Shown here piece after piece: positions 24,959-37,075 of a DNA stretch of 64,000 nt. The stretch lies in assembly GCA_008360955.1 (NCBI GenBank), contig LUCM01004992.1, forward strand, positions 57,912 through 121,911, in the 5' to 3' direction. The notes under the pieces were generated by a model that saw only the letters and a program-made list of their open reading frames with translations, was not told the DNA's origin and did no database searches. The position numbers were made by a program, and so were the translations under genes. The stretch's first letter is position 1, and the number at the start of each line of letters is the position of its first letter. This DNA is from Fasciolopsis buskii (taxonomy: Eukaryota; Platyhelminthes; Trematoda; Plagiorchiida; Fasciolidae).

Positions 24959-27900
24959 ATGCCCAACAAATTTCGATTAGGCTAAACATTAATACCAGCA
25001 AATTTATCTCTATTGTCTACAATAAAACCGAGCAATCTATTTGCTGTGTGTTAAACCCGTTTTCGTGGTATTGTTCCGTGTGAATAGTACGGTGAAAAAT
25101 GGACAAAAAGGATTGAATTGACGAGTTTGCTGACAGCTTTTTTCAACTAAAGCTAAGAAGTCATCTCAAGACGTCATCTCCAGTGTGTCATCTATGCTAC
25201 ATGAATTCGTTATTAGTTTTCATTCACTAGCATGAATTTCTGTCTACTTGTTAATTCGATTAATTAATTAGACATGGTTAAGTTCAATTCATTTACTGTT
25301 CACCACGATGCGCGTAGTTCTCAAAATGTCTGAGTTCGTGACAAGTGAGAAGTTTCCAATAGTCATTTCTAACTCTGCTATACTTTCGGAAGACAAAAAC
25401 ATAACAGTCCGATCTATTTGAACGAACACCGGAAAATGATAAACTTATTTTACATAGATTGTTGTAAAATGGAACGATTGTTCGATATTATGACGGCATC
25501 GGAGGCGATTTACTTCCTTGCCCGTGTATGTTTGGACCTGTTTGTGCTTTTGTGTATCTAAGCACTTAGGCGTGTGCATAGAAATGACACAATGAAAACC
25601 ATGTAACAACCGGTGCATCCCCCAACTTAATGTCATCTGAATAAAACAATCTCAGCTATAGCTGCACCAATCTCAACGGTTCGAAGTGATTGATAGGTGT
25701 CTGTCTTGTATCAATGAACTCGATCAAAACAATCTTTCAGAATGATTGCTTTCACTTCCCCCCACATTTCGGTGCTGCGGATGTTGTGCACTACACTCAA
25801 AAGGGATCAAATCATGAAAGAGATCAAACGGAGGATTTCAGTGTTGGGGAAAAACGAAGTGGTGAATTTGTTCTCGCGAAGCAACATATTCTGTGTAACT
25901 AGGAAGAGACGGTTAGAAAACAAGGGAGGATTGATATAACAAGAATCCAAATCTGATGAACATTGACGCAACTGACTCTGGCGCAGTTGAAGTGGAAACA
26001 CCACTTAGGGCAGACATATTACCATATTTCTGAACGATCTGAGCAAATTCTGCAGCAGAAGCGCTTCGGTCTGTGACCGACTGCTGACTGGCTGACTAAG
26101 TGACTTACGTTTTGCGTACACTGACCATTGATAGACCTTTGGTAATACAAACTGCCAGGTGGAAGTCCGGATGGGCAAGGTCGTCGTCTATTGGATGTGG
26201 CCTCATTAGTTGGGCGACACATTTGACGTTTGGCTGTAGTATGACGGTCGGAATATGGATGCATTGTGAGGTAGTAGTGTTTTGGGATGGGGTATCTGGA
26301 AATAGGAAAGTGAGGGCGATTAGGAAGAACTCGTTGGAATACATCTGCGGCCACCAGCTGAACGAAGACAGTCACAAAATTGGTATCTCCGTTTTTTACG
26401 ATATCTAATAGGTTTACTTATCCCTCACATTCAAAGGCAATGAACTATACGGATCCCAGTCGTCTACTAACTATTAACACCATATTCGAGCTTTATGGTA
26501 TTTGGATATTTATGGACTTTTTGCAAACAACAATCACAACTACTGAGATCATTTTGTCCTCCTGCACATTTGCAGATTGCTCTCTGTTGAAAGAATTATA
26601 CAGTATCTTTTGCAAAACATGTTCTTCCACTGTAGTGCTAACTGGTAAACGCATTTGATATAGCTTCAAAGGCCTACCCAAGAATCAGGACTAGTCTATA
26701 ATCTCCATGTGAATGGCTGGCCAGTCACAAATGTCCCAGTAGGGTAGGAACGATAATGGATGTTGCAGGATAAGATCAACATGATCGACGATGCCATATT
26801 GTTTTTTTGAGAACATTCATTCCGATGCGGAAGACACTAAGCGGTGGATAAAAACTGGAGATGTAATCGAAGTGTGATACTTCCGGTTGCTTCGTGAATG
26901 AACAAGTATTTAGCTGAAAAGAGTTCAACTATATTTGCATTCCGAAAGAAGACACTATTGAAGGTTTTTCTGATACAGATGTTGATTTGACTCCATCTGA
27001 CTGTCTGTTCGCCAGCTGCAACAAACGTATTATCAACATTCGATTCAATCAATATGGTCTGTCTCAAAAAATGCAAATTATGATTAGTGAATTTTCTCAA
27101 ATGCCATACCGGAAAGAAAGATGCGAACGAAACTTTTTGTCTAAGATATTTATTAACAAAAGATAATTTACTTTTAGGTTAATTAGAATGTTTGTAACTG
27201 TAAATTTTTATTCATCCTTAATGTGAGAGCAATGAATGAATGCATTCTCACGAAACGTTTCATGTCTGAGTTGGGTGAAAACTACCAGTTGTCCCCAATA
27301 ATAATCCCGACTTCTTGAAGTCTATAATTATTCTAACCAATTAAACAACTGACGATCAGTATCACATCGATTTAAATTTGTATAACACGATTCCGATTTG
27401 CGTCACTGGGGGGAGGGAATAAAATACTGAGAAATCACATAGTTTGACCACCAGGCATGTTGGTGCCTTTCATGTGTTCTCCGTGAAATCAAAAAGACCG
27501 CACAGAATTTTCTGCACTTGCACTTCAACAGTTTCGTGTCCACTGAAGTGAAGAAAAACAATCCACCCGTTAGTTGACGAGGCAAGGAAAACATGCGTAG
27601 AATAAATTGGCTCACGAACTTCGTTATTCCCCTGAAGCATGCAGTTCTACAAAACATTCAATCTTAGCATTTTATTCATAATGAAATCGGAAATTTTCAA
27701 CACAGCCTTTGGATAGCATTCGTGGAGTTATTGTAAAAGACTTTATCTTCCATTGAGATATTCTAGCAGATGTTTAAAACGTAGGTCTTTTTAAGTCATA
27801 AGAAGTTAAATCGTACTCACGTCCTACCGTTTGTGCCGTTTTTTATTTTAAGATATTTTATACCTTCCCTGACCAAACTCCTAGTAAATTTATTTCTATG

Positions 27901-29996
27901 TTCCTGTCAACTCCTATACTCATGGCATGAAATCACACCCAGTCAAACAATTATATTATTTCTTTCCGACTTCATTAACAATGGGTCAATGGGAACAGTG
28001 AACAGATCTATTTGCTCACAACTAACGGAGTTTATTTACGCGGTGGTTACGATATACGTTTTCAAACCAATCTACAAACTTCAAAGTTGGTTATCAAGTC
28101 TGATTAAATGTCGACAAGTGAAGCCATGGTTACTGGCTTCCAACAAACTGTGTTTTAATTCGGAGACCAAGACCTGTTAACATAGAAGTTCCGGTGCTCC
28201 GTGGCCCATGTTGACCATCTTGATGACTAAATAACTGTGTTACCTATACCAATTACAACTCACTTGGAATTTTTACACTGTGATCAAATTCATCCACACA
28301 TACTTCAGATGAGAGATTTAGACCATTAGGAGCGTAACTCGTTACTGAACACCACGTATTCCAAGTCAGATTCTGTTACGTACTAGGACAGTTGGCATAA
28401 ACAATGAATGACTAGCTTGTCTCGCGGTTTATTAAATTTTCCTACTATTTGAGTCAAACCTGCTTGGATGAGCAACCTCCGAGACCGCCATCAAACACCT
28501 GGAAAAAATACATGCATACAAATATTCTGCATCTCACCTAAACACACCGGTGATAAACAACAAATACAATCCACAGTTTTAGCTCGTTTGATTTGCTATA
28601 ATGCACGCTTAAAGCAAATTAGAAGCTTCACAAGTCCAGAGAAATTATACTAACTTTCCGTGGACCAGGGGGACTCATGGCTTTTTATTCTCTACATGTT
28701 GTATCACAACAATTGGAACCATCAAGATTTCAAATCCAAAGACCAAGTCACATATAACACACGTACCTAAATACCAAGCCTGTTCATTTGTTTAACAAAA
28801 ACTAGCTAAATATGGTTAATATCAGCAAAGGCTAATCTGGCAGACCCGAGCCTGATGACCTTAGATGTACCAAATTGCCTGTGATTATATCTGACCTAAA
28901 ATTTCACTTTGATTTGGAATAGTAAACCGGAAAATGTTGTCGTCGTTCCGGTCATCCGTGACAGTTTCCGGTTGACGACAATCACATGTACGAATGGGAT
29001 TTGTTGAAAGGTGATTTCCAAACCAGGCTTGGCTAAGGTAACAAAGGAAGACTGGAAAACGTGGGACACAGAAATCAGTAGATGTCTGCCAATTCTCACA
29101 TCGGATGTGGTCGAATTCGTGTTCGTTTATAATGATCAGCACTCATAGAATGGTCTAGCATGTTATCCAGGGTTTACTACCCGATGGCTTTCAGTAATTC
29201 ATCCTTGTACAACCGTAAGCAGCAGACGGTCACCAGGGTAATCTATTTTTCTGACAAAATCATTCCATTTCAACAGGATTTTGTTTGCAGACTTTCTAGC
29301 TGAGATGAGAGGACAGGGTTTTATAAAATACGGTGTGCCGGATTCCACTAAAAAGTGATCTCTATAGGTTAACCCACAAAATTCTCCTTTATCCGGCAAA
29401 GGAAGTGTTCAAGGCAAAACATGTCATTTTGTTGTCTCGCAGTGCTCCATGTAACAATCCAGATATTCGCCAAACTGTCTCACAATAACATTATACCGAC
29501 CCACTAATGAACACGTGCACAATTAAAGCGTGCAAACACTAACTTCCGTGAAAATGTGTGAGCGTCAAAACAACATGCAACTACCCGTACTTCATGTGCA
29601 TATTTTTATTATCTGAATTAAATATTATTTAAAAAGTAACCTAGAATTTTCAACGGAAATCTGTTGCCTTCAGGACGACTCTAAGTAAACAAAAGCAACT
29701 GACCCCATTGCTTATCGCTTTTATCGTGTTTACTTTGATGTCGACAAGGAGTTCCTCGGGGAACTTGCAGTCGCTCCTATGATGCAGGTCACTTAAAGGA
29801 TTCGTCTATTTGTCACGATTGGAAAAGAATACTTTTGTAATTACAAAGATAGCATGCGTGAAAAACAATAAACAAAACTACTTCGTCCGAACAAAATGAA
29901 TCGATGGAGCGCAGATAAATCGATTGAGTTAGCGGTGACCGTTATTTCCATTTAATCTTTTCGAAGGAATGTGAATTTCTCTGAAGATTGTGAACC

Positions 29997-30353
29997 ATGA
30001 TCTACTTCTTATTCAACCTAGTGTCAAATATTCCGGCACTTAGTCAGTCAGAGCCTGCGCTGAACAGTATTTGTGTGAGCCAATTTCAAAGGAATTCGTC
30101 GTTACATTACACCACCGATGAGACTTATCGCAATAGCAAATTTGCTCCAGCCGACGAAGATCGAGAGGTCAACATCGCCACGTTTGCACCCACAGTTCGT
30201 GGATTCCGGTCCTCTCAATCCAGTTCTCAGTTTACTTTCGACAACGACCTTCTTAAAATTATCGCCTTCTCACTCAAAAAAGTAGGAAATTATACAAGAT
30301 TATCACTGATCCGTAGTCAAATAGATGAAACATGGATTAAGCTTTTCAGTTAA
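29997..30353 (+). CDS. Hypothetical ORF, 118 codons
   Basis: ATG-started ORF. The N-terminus MIYFLFNLVSNIPALSQSEP is weakly like a signal peptide. The middle is hydrophilic and serine-rich (FRSSQSSSQFTF) and the C-terminus is basic. No domain is recognised. At this length a few ORFs are expected by chance in the window, so support is limited to ordinary-looking composition. No splice sites or poly(A) signal were tied to it. Confidence 0.2.
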   Translation: MIYFLFNLVSNIPALSQSEPALNSICVSQFQRNSSLHYTTDETYRNSKFAPADEDREVNIATFAPTVRGFRSSQSSSQFTFDNDLLKIIAFSLKKVGNYTRLSLIRSQIDETWIKLFS

Positions 30354-31130
30354 AGTAACGTCTGAACTTTAAGGCAGTTCGAGTTCGTTTATTTACAACT
30401 TGATCAATCTTGACGTTGCTATGAAGTGTACGACTGAATAAAATTGTTGGTGGTCTTATGACATTCACCGAACTCTAGATGTTGTTATCCCGATTACCAA
30501 CAGTCAAAAAGGAAGACAGTTCAGTAGACCTCTTAGTATCCGGAAGTAGTGTGTGGCATAGATAATAAAAACCCTCTATTCTTTCCGGAGGATGCGAGTC
30601 CATCCACATACAAAGTAAAACTTTTCAGTATTCGGTTGTTTGAGACTAAAGTTATTAAACTTTAACTAGTTATAGCTAACTAGAGATTTTAGATTACTCA
30701 TGAAACTTTTTATAGAACAGAATTTGGGCCTGCTACCCAAACATGTGATGTTCATGCCAAGTCTTCCCATACACTTAGAAGGTTTCTGCCTGAAAATTTG
30801 AAAACAGTAGGGCACGACTCCTTGACTTATACATGGGAGCTAATAGTACCATTCACTTGTCTCTGTATGTGGTGACCATTCTCCCTTCTTTATTAGCAAT
30901 CGTAAAACAATTAGAGAAAACGCCTGCGCGTCTCTGCATTACCTCACGAGTTGTGTAAGTTAAGACAAAAACGGAATTACAACACATGATATGTTTGTTC
31001 TTAGGTGGCACGAGGGGTCAGATCTAACACAGAAATTGATACTAAGAGAAACAGAATTTTATTAGTCTAATATGCAAGGGAATTTTTTTTTGTCTATAAC
31101 TTCCGGTCCTCGCTTCCAACCTCATAGCAA

Positions 31131-31268
31131 ATGGAGATCACTCGCGAAGTCCTTGGTACCTTGTCCAGCTTTGGGATTCACTTCACTTGGAAAGTGATCG
31201 ACGGTGCTAGTCCAGAAACGGGATACTGTATGCTCGCCGCAAGTCGCTGGCGGAACATCATGCAGTAA
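31131..31268 (+). CDS. Short ORF, 45 codons, coding-like
   Basis: ATG at 31131 directly after an in-frame TAG, stop TAA at 31266-31268. It reads MEITREVLGTLSSFGIHF, then WKVIDGASPETGYCMLAA, and is CpG-richer than its surroundings. It could be an isolated exon or a degraded repeat-encoded peptide. A faint resemblance to the FGI..(V)..(SP)E pattern of PurE-type carboxylases was judged too weak to use. Confidence 0.15.
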   Translation: MEITREVLGTLSSFGIHFTWKVIDGASPETGYCMLAASRWRNIMQ

Positions 31269-32107
31269 CAGAAAGGTGGTCAGCTTGATTTCGGCTTGCA
31301 ACTTCAGTCTTAGGATGCCTAGCGCATAGTTACGTTTTTCATTCTGTATTACAAATACTGTTCACTGAAAATTCACGAATCACTTCGGAACAGTCAAAAG
31401 TAAAACTCTACTTAGGTTAAAACTTTCTAGAAAAGCTTCTTTGTTTCCAAAGCCTTAACCATTAGAAAATCACAAGGCGTTCCAATTCCTAACTAACCAG
31501 AATATTTCGCTATTCGAAGATGGCGCTTAGCGACTGCAAAGTTGGATAATTGTGCATGGCTTTTGAGAAGTTACATCACAGACTCAACTTTTCTGTATTT
31601 ACTGCCTTGAGATATTTAAACGCTGGCTGAATTCTAACGGAAAAATAAAACAAAATGAAATGGATAGTTAGACCTTCTCCTCTAAAAGTAATCAGGTACT
31701 GCTGGTTGAAGCTTGAGGCTTTGTATTCCAAATTTAAGCATCCAGTTTAGGAGAATATGACTGCGTTTTAGCCAAAAATACATTGAATAAGACCGCACAA
31801 GTAGTGTGACGCAGGAAAGGTGGCTGTAGAACAGTGCCTATTCCACTTGTCTTATTACATTTGTTAGCCACTTGGGGAACATTAACAGGCTATTTGTTTG
31901 GGGCTTTCACACCCGTCCCCGTTTTTTTTCATTTTACAAGCAAATTCGAACGATTTGTATCGTAATTAGTATTCCGCGTATGGTTCGGAAAACTCAGTCG
32001 GAAGCGTAAGAACAATTTCGCGGCTGCAATCGCTTATCGGATGTTATGTCCGCATTTCCACATTTCGGTATTTGTTTTCGCACCGGAATTTCTATGAGCG
32101 TGCACAG

Positions 32108-32476
32108 ATGGTGAGTCCACTTATGAAGTACAAACCAAAACATTGGGAAAGCCCGATCTTCCAAAAGTCAACTCAAGCAACAGACAAAATGTGCACACCT
32201 ATAACTGTTTTGGTGCATAAATTATCACTTAATCATTTAAAAGAGATGCAGATACAAAATCCTGACGAATTTGGAGGAAATGAGTCTCTTCAAAATTATC
32301 TGCGTGCCACGTGTACCATTTCAGAAAGCGCAAAATTAACCGTTCCTGATGTCACCAGCAAATTGAAACGTTACTTGAAGAAAGCCACTGAGCTAGCTAC
32401 ATTTCCTCGTTTAAAGTACGAATCAAGGCGAGTAACCAATTATTTCCTTTGTGGTGCAATGTATTTAACCCCGTAA
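32108..32476 (+). CDS. Hypothetical ORF, 122 codons
   Basis: ATG at 32108 inside a longer open frame from 32072. The peptide is hydrophilic and lysine-rich in its C-terminal half (VTSKLKRYLKKATELATF) with no known motif. The ATG is immediately followed by gtgagt, a donor-like string, so an exon ending here is an alternative reading. Its length is within chance range. Confidence 0.18.
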   Translation: MVSPLMKYKPKHWESPIFQKSTQATDKMCTPITVLVHKLSLNHLKEMQIQNPDEFGGNESLQNYLRATCTISESAKLTVPDVTSKLKRYLKKATELATFPRLKYESRRVTNYFLCGAMYLTP

Positions 32477-35400
32477 AACCCACTCAACAGAATTGGACGT
32501 TATATGAAGAGCATGCTGCTGAGAAATATTGTAACTGGTTATTCTTCTGACATTCAGTCCTACCGAATGCATTCTATCGGATTAAGTTTGGCCGTTGTTA
32601 CGTTATGAGACATCTGTACGCGAGGGGACCAATCAGGTTCCGTGAAAATACCCAACAAAATGACAAAAGCAACAATTAGTTTTCGTACAAGATGGCACGA
32701 ATCGATGTGAAAAACAGCTTATGAGGTGCCACCTTGTTTCACTTTTATCAAAGTTCGCCAGGTTAAGGTGGAAATACGCAGCAGTAGATTTGTTCTGGAA
32801 AGTTTCCTGGCACTGGTTTTCCCCTAATCAAAATTTCCTTTGTTCAACAAAGCTAAAAATAAAGAACATATGTGGAACACTAAAAAATTATCTCCCTTCG
32901 GTAGCACCACACACAGTGTCGCCATTTAGACAAAACCGATGGAGGGCAATATTGCTTACGCTGGATTGTGAGTAAAAAAGGGTAATGCGAATCAGTTGCG
33001 AGAAGCAATAAGAATGATGAGCATATCACAGTATAATGGGGAGCAATTCACCTTGTCTAACCCCTTTTGAATAAAACAAAGGAACTTCAAACTTCTTCCC
33101 ACTAACAGCAACCTAGATTATACGGAGATGTAAACAGGTGAATCACAAAACCCGACCTCATAATGGGATTTTATTCTGACATGTTCCTTCTTTCAAAGTT
33201 TCCTCACATATAGGGGAAAGCACGTTTGTTAGATCATTCCAAAATCGGGCTCTGGTTCCAAAAATCTAAAAATCCTACGTGTACAAGAAAACCTTTATGC
33301 AGCTAGTCACAACAAGGACTCGACGAATTCAATCCGATCTAGACGACAATCAACCCGAATAAACTAATGCGAATATCTTCATCCAGTTTCACAATCATTT
33401 CATTTACCTTGATACTGTGACAGTCTTTCGTTTTTGAACCTGACAAAACAGGTATACACCGGTAACAATACAATTCTGACCTAATTCCTCAGAATGCAAT
33501 AGCTCACATTAGAAAAGCCACTTCGGAATCGCAATGCTTTTCCCCTAAAGATTAAACATTGGTTTGGCAGATCTGTTGTTTGTACTGATTTGGGATGGAA
33601 AAAGGCGTAGCCGAACGTGCACACAATCAGTTTAGGGTCGGCTAACTACTTGTCCTTCCAAAATGTATCATGAATTGAACTCTACGGATTTCGAAGTGAT
33701 TTGATAAAGAGCTATCAGACTGCAATGTCTAAAGCGAAGCACTGCTCCACTTTTAAGTAAGAGATGAACACAGATTAGCTCAATTGTTTTGTAGAAGCGC
33801 CCTCTGTTTTATTACTGAATCTTCAGGCGAAATGTCTAAGAATTATTTCAACTGGAAATGCATTGTGCTTTATATTTTTAATGCCCCCGATTCGTAACAA
33901 AATATCTCTAAACTTCTCCATCAATTTTCACTGGTTGAACGCTGGAAGGAACCGAGAAGCACTCGGTGAATACAAGGGTTCAAAAAACAGTCGACGAAGA
34001 AACGGGATCAAAAGAGCTTATGAGGAACAAATTAAAGTAACAACCTGATGAATTAAGGGAATAAAACTTGGCTTTGCGTGTTCATGGAGTATTGTCTGAT
34101 TCTTCACTGGCTTGCTGGAATAAATTGTTTTAAATGACCATGCCTTGTATATTTTTTTCTTTAAATGATCATAGTCAGGGTTTTCAAGGAACGTCATGAA
34201 GGACTCGGATTAATTACAAGCCTCAAAACAACGACATATCATATGCGTTGCAACATTTGATCGTTTACCGGAATTATGATTAACCGATGACCTGAAAAAT
34301 CCTTCAGGAACTGATGAGGGAATCATGTTTGCTTAAAAATATGATTACATATCAGATCCATGGTGATACCGACAGATAATATGTCATGCAATTTCCGACT
34401 TGTGTTTCGAAATACTGAGGCAGTAAGCCTCTCGCATTCCTCATGTACAGTGAAAAAGGATGGCTGTTTATTGACATAACTGTGTTATATGCCTACATTA
34501 GATAATTAAAGAGATAACTTCAATGTCAAAACATTGAAGCCATTTAGTAGTTGTAGGTTTGAAAACAAAACGTTTGCATCACTCAAGGGTGTTCATAGTA
34601 TCTGTTTTTGAAGAGCTTCCCAAACAATATTGTGCTTGAAAAAGTGCGAATTTCGCCGAACTGGTTTGCCTGAAAAAGCAACACTTGCGACATAAATTGC
34701 AAATCTAACGATGTTCACAACAGCTGTAATATTTTATTTGTTTTTGAGTCACAGGAGACCGACAGTTCCCTGCATCAGATTACAACAGATCTATTTGTGA
34801 CATCAAAACGTCCCAGTACTGGTGTTTTACTGCGTTTACGCAACATCTTTTGGAAGATTTAAAAATGTGAAACTTACCGGCACTTTGTTTTAAGCAGCTC
34901 CTGTAGTGGTGCTCGCCAATGATGCATGTTGGATCGCCTCGATGTGTCCAACACGATTCCATTGTCACTACCTTTGTGGTCTACATCATGGTATTCCGGC
35001 AACAGACGAATATCGGTGATGACCACGTGCACTGCTATTCCGATGGTGTATTGCTATGGGCAAGGAAAGGATCCACGATATAAACAACAGATAAATGTTG
35101 CGGTTTTGCCAGTGACTGGAAGTATTTTATTTCACCCCACGATAAATACTTCACCTTGGCGAATCAGGCAATCAAAGTGCGCTGAATTACTGGTGGAATT
35201 GTAAACAAATATAACTCCTCTTCGACAATTCATTGTATGCATCCTCGTTAAAAATGTTCCACCATACAGAGAAGAATTATCACGACCGGTGAATGGTCAA
35301 CACTTGATTGCATTTTAAAGAAATTTTCAAAAATTCTACACACAATGTGATCCTTACTTAAGTGGTTTTGCTTTGTGGAGATTCTCTCAAACCTAACCGA

Positions 35401-35830
35401 TTGGGATAGACAAGGAAAATTTGGTTATATGGTGTGCAATAGTGTTTGAGGCAAACCACAATCTGATTAATAGTTTGTACTTTATTTCCTAACTTAGAGC
35501 AAAAGTAGTTCGAATGACTCCAGTCATATCACTTCAGCTGAGATACTCAGATGAAGGTCGCATTAAGTTTGGTTCTAAGATCCACTTCATGGTGAGCGGT
35601 ATACATCACTGTGACTAGAATTTATTCAAGTTTAACTTTATTGAAGGGAACAATTTTGGACATGAAAAAATTTCTTTATTCAGTTATGCGCAAACTCATA
35701 AATAAGATTTCCTGTTAGAATAAATGAAAACTAAACCTATCGTGACTCTACACACGCATACACAAAGCTGATAAATTGGTTTGCCAAATTGTTAAGGCGA
35801 GGGAACAAATCTCAGCACAAGTTATTGTAA
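32477..35830. other. No gene seen; non-coding stretch
   Basis: Nothing beyond ORFs of 60-92 codons without motifs. AT-rich, with no repeats large enough to note by eye. Confidence 0.5.
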
Positions 35831-36097
35831 ATGAGGTGCATCAACGATGCAGCCCATTGCACAGCGGTCGCTGGCAGTTTGATCAAGCGTACTGGTAGCC
35901 CACGATGCGTAATTCCGTCTGCCTTAACGGAAGACAAACAGGAATGCATTTTTTTATTCATGCTGGTGTTAATAGTCATAGTTGTCATGAGTGTCGGAAT
36001 GTGCCGTATTGCTCAGGCGTCCAGCTCAGTTTTAGAAGTAATAGAATCATTTGACACTAAACCAGAATTTAATAAAAGAAAACCATCGGTGTTCTAA
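35831..36097 (+). CDS. Hypothetical ORF with one predicted membrane helix
   Basis: ATG-started, 88 codons. The N-terminal half has four cysteines (residues 3, 10, 26, 39). A strongly hydrophobic segment follows at about residues 40-56 (IFLFMLVLIVIVVMSVG), then a polar tail. The layout would suit a small single-pass membrane protein or an exon of one. No family is recognised, and the length is well within chance. Confidence 0.17.
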   Translation: MRCINDAAHCTAVAGSLIKRTGSPRCVIPSALTEDKQECIFLFMLVLIVIVVMSVGMCRIAQASSSVLEVIESFDTKPEFNKRKPSVF

Positions 36098-36357
36098 TTG
36101 GATTGGTGTAAAAGAAACAGAGGGATCGGGACAATCTGTGGGTCTAGGGTACGTACATATCCGTGGAAAAACGATGAAATCTATTAGCACCAGTCGGCAA
36201 TTTTATTACAGCTACATTTTATCGCCATCCATGGGACACCGTTAAACGAAGTACTACCGAATTTTAATCACATCTGACGCAGAAGCAAAAGTGCAAGCAC
36301 CAAGTAAATACAATAACTTTCAGTAGTTATATGAAGTTGTGAATTTACATTAACCGA

Positions 36358-36372
36358 ACGACGACGACGACG
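36358..36372. repeat. (ACG)5 trinucleotide repeat
   Basis: Five perfect acg units, about 250 bp from the end of the minus-strand retrotransposon relic. No gene context. Confidence 0.9.
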
Positions 36373-36619
36373 CACAAACAGTGTGCATTCGTAAAATTAT
36401 AAATTATTCATTCAATTGAAATATTCGTTCATCAAAGTGGCTGCAAAAATATTAATCAAAGTAAAGCCGTCATTTCTATTCTCTTAGGACAGCAGTTAAA
36501 CTTCCATTATTGCGTTTGGATTGAACTGAATATCTCACAACATTCAATGTTCAACAAGAAAACGAAACGTGAAACTATGACAAATCGACTGAAAAATAGT
36601 AAGTTGGAGAACCACACAA

Positions 36620-37075
36620 AAAAGGAGGTTTCGCATGCAAGAGCAACACTGACTGTGCCACCGAAACGTCACATATTGTCGCCAAACATCATTTGCCGTG
36701 AGTTTCTGGACCCCGAAGTGCATGTCCAACTGAACTTACACGAGATAGTCCACAGGTTAAAACTTATATACTTTTTACGCATGTCATCGACTGGTCACCC
36801 CAAATCATCCTCCAACCATCACCTGCGTCCAAGATCAACGTACAACAAGGCGGTCGTTTTATGGGTTTGCGCAATACTTGTCCCAACCACCTTACCCATT
36901 CCGAATCAGTGCCCGTTCTAAAGACTGGATCCTAAGACCCACTAATTTCCGTCTAACTGTCGAGTTACTAACAAAATTCTTCCACCATGTTCTTTCAATG
37001 CTACGAAGGCAGGGGTGTTCAACCATCGAAAATATTCGCATGTCTTCTACTCTCAACAGCCATGATTCGGAGCTG
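36620..37075 (-). mobile_element. Decayed RTE-like non-LTR retrotransposon, C-terminal pol fragment
   Basis: Read on the minus strand from about 37071: SESWLLRVEDMR, then VEHPCLRSIERTWW, NFVSNSTVRRKLVG and LERALIRNG. A one-base slip near 36895 is needed to continue with VRWLGQVLRKPIKRPPC, LILDAGDGWRM and WGDQSMTC. A stop at about 36766 follows, then LTCGLSRVSSVGHALRGPE and a last recognisable CLATICDVSVAQS block. The order matches the post-palm C-terminus of the element at 436-1687 (SETW, LRVED, CLRSIA, VSN.EVRR, RWLGHVLR.P, GDGW, GGQSMTW, GLSRVG, GPRD). The catalytic palm is missing, so this is a 5'-truncated copy of the kind made by target-primed reverse transcription. Nothing in 37076-37640 looks like the rest of the polymerase. 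It is non-functional. Confidence 0.85.

Larger units (their letters stand above)
19112..29996. other. No gene seen; non-coding stretch
   Basis: Short ORFs only. At 26019-26408 three ORFs (118 and 79 codons minus, 102 plus) overlap on opposite strands. They cannot all be real, and none is recognisable. A perfect 8-bp stem, aatgtaag and cttacatt, lies at 24763-24780. Confidence 0.5.

Noticed and set aside
26019..26408. Overlapping ORFs on both strands (118, 102 and 79 codons)
   Set aside because: Mutually exclusive, with no recognisable peptide in any frame.
31131..31268. PurE/AIR carboxylase-like exon
   Set aside because: Only a few scattered identities, and the conserved SAH-type active-site motif is absent.
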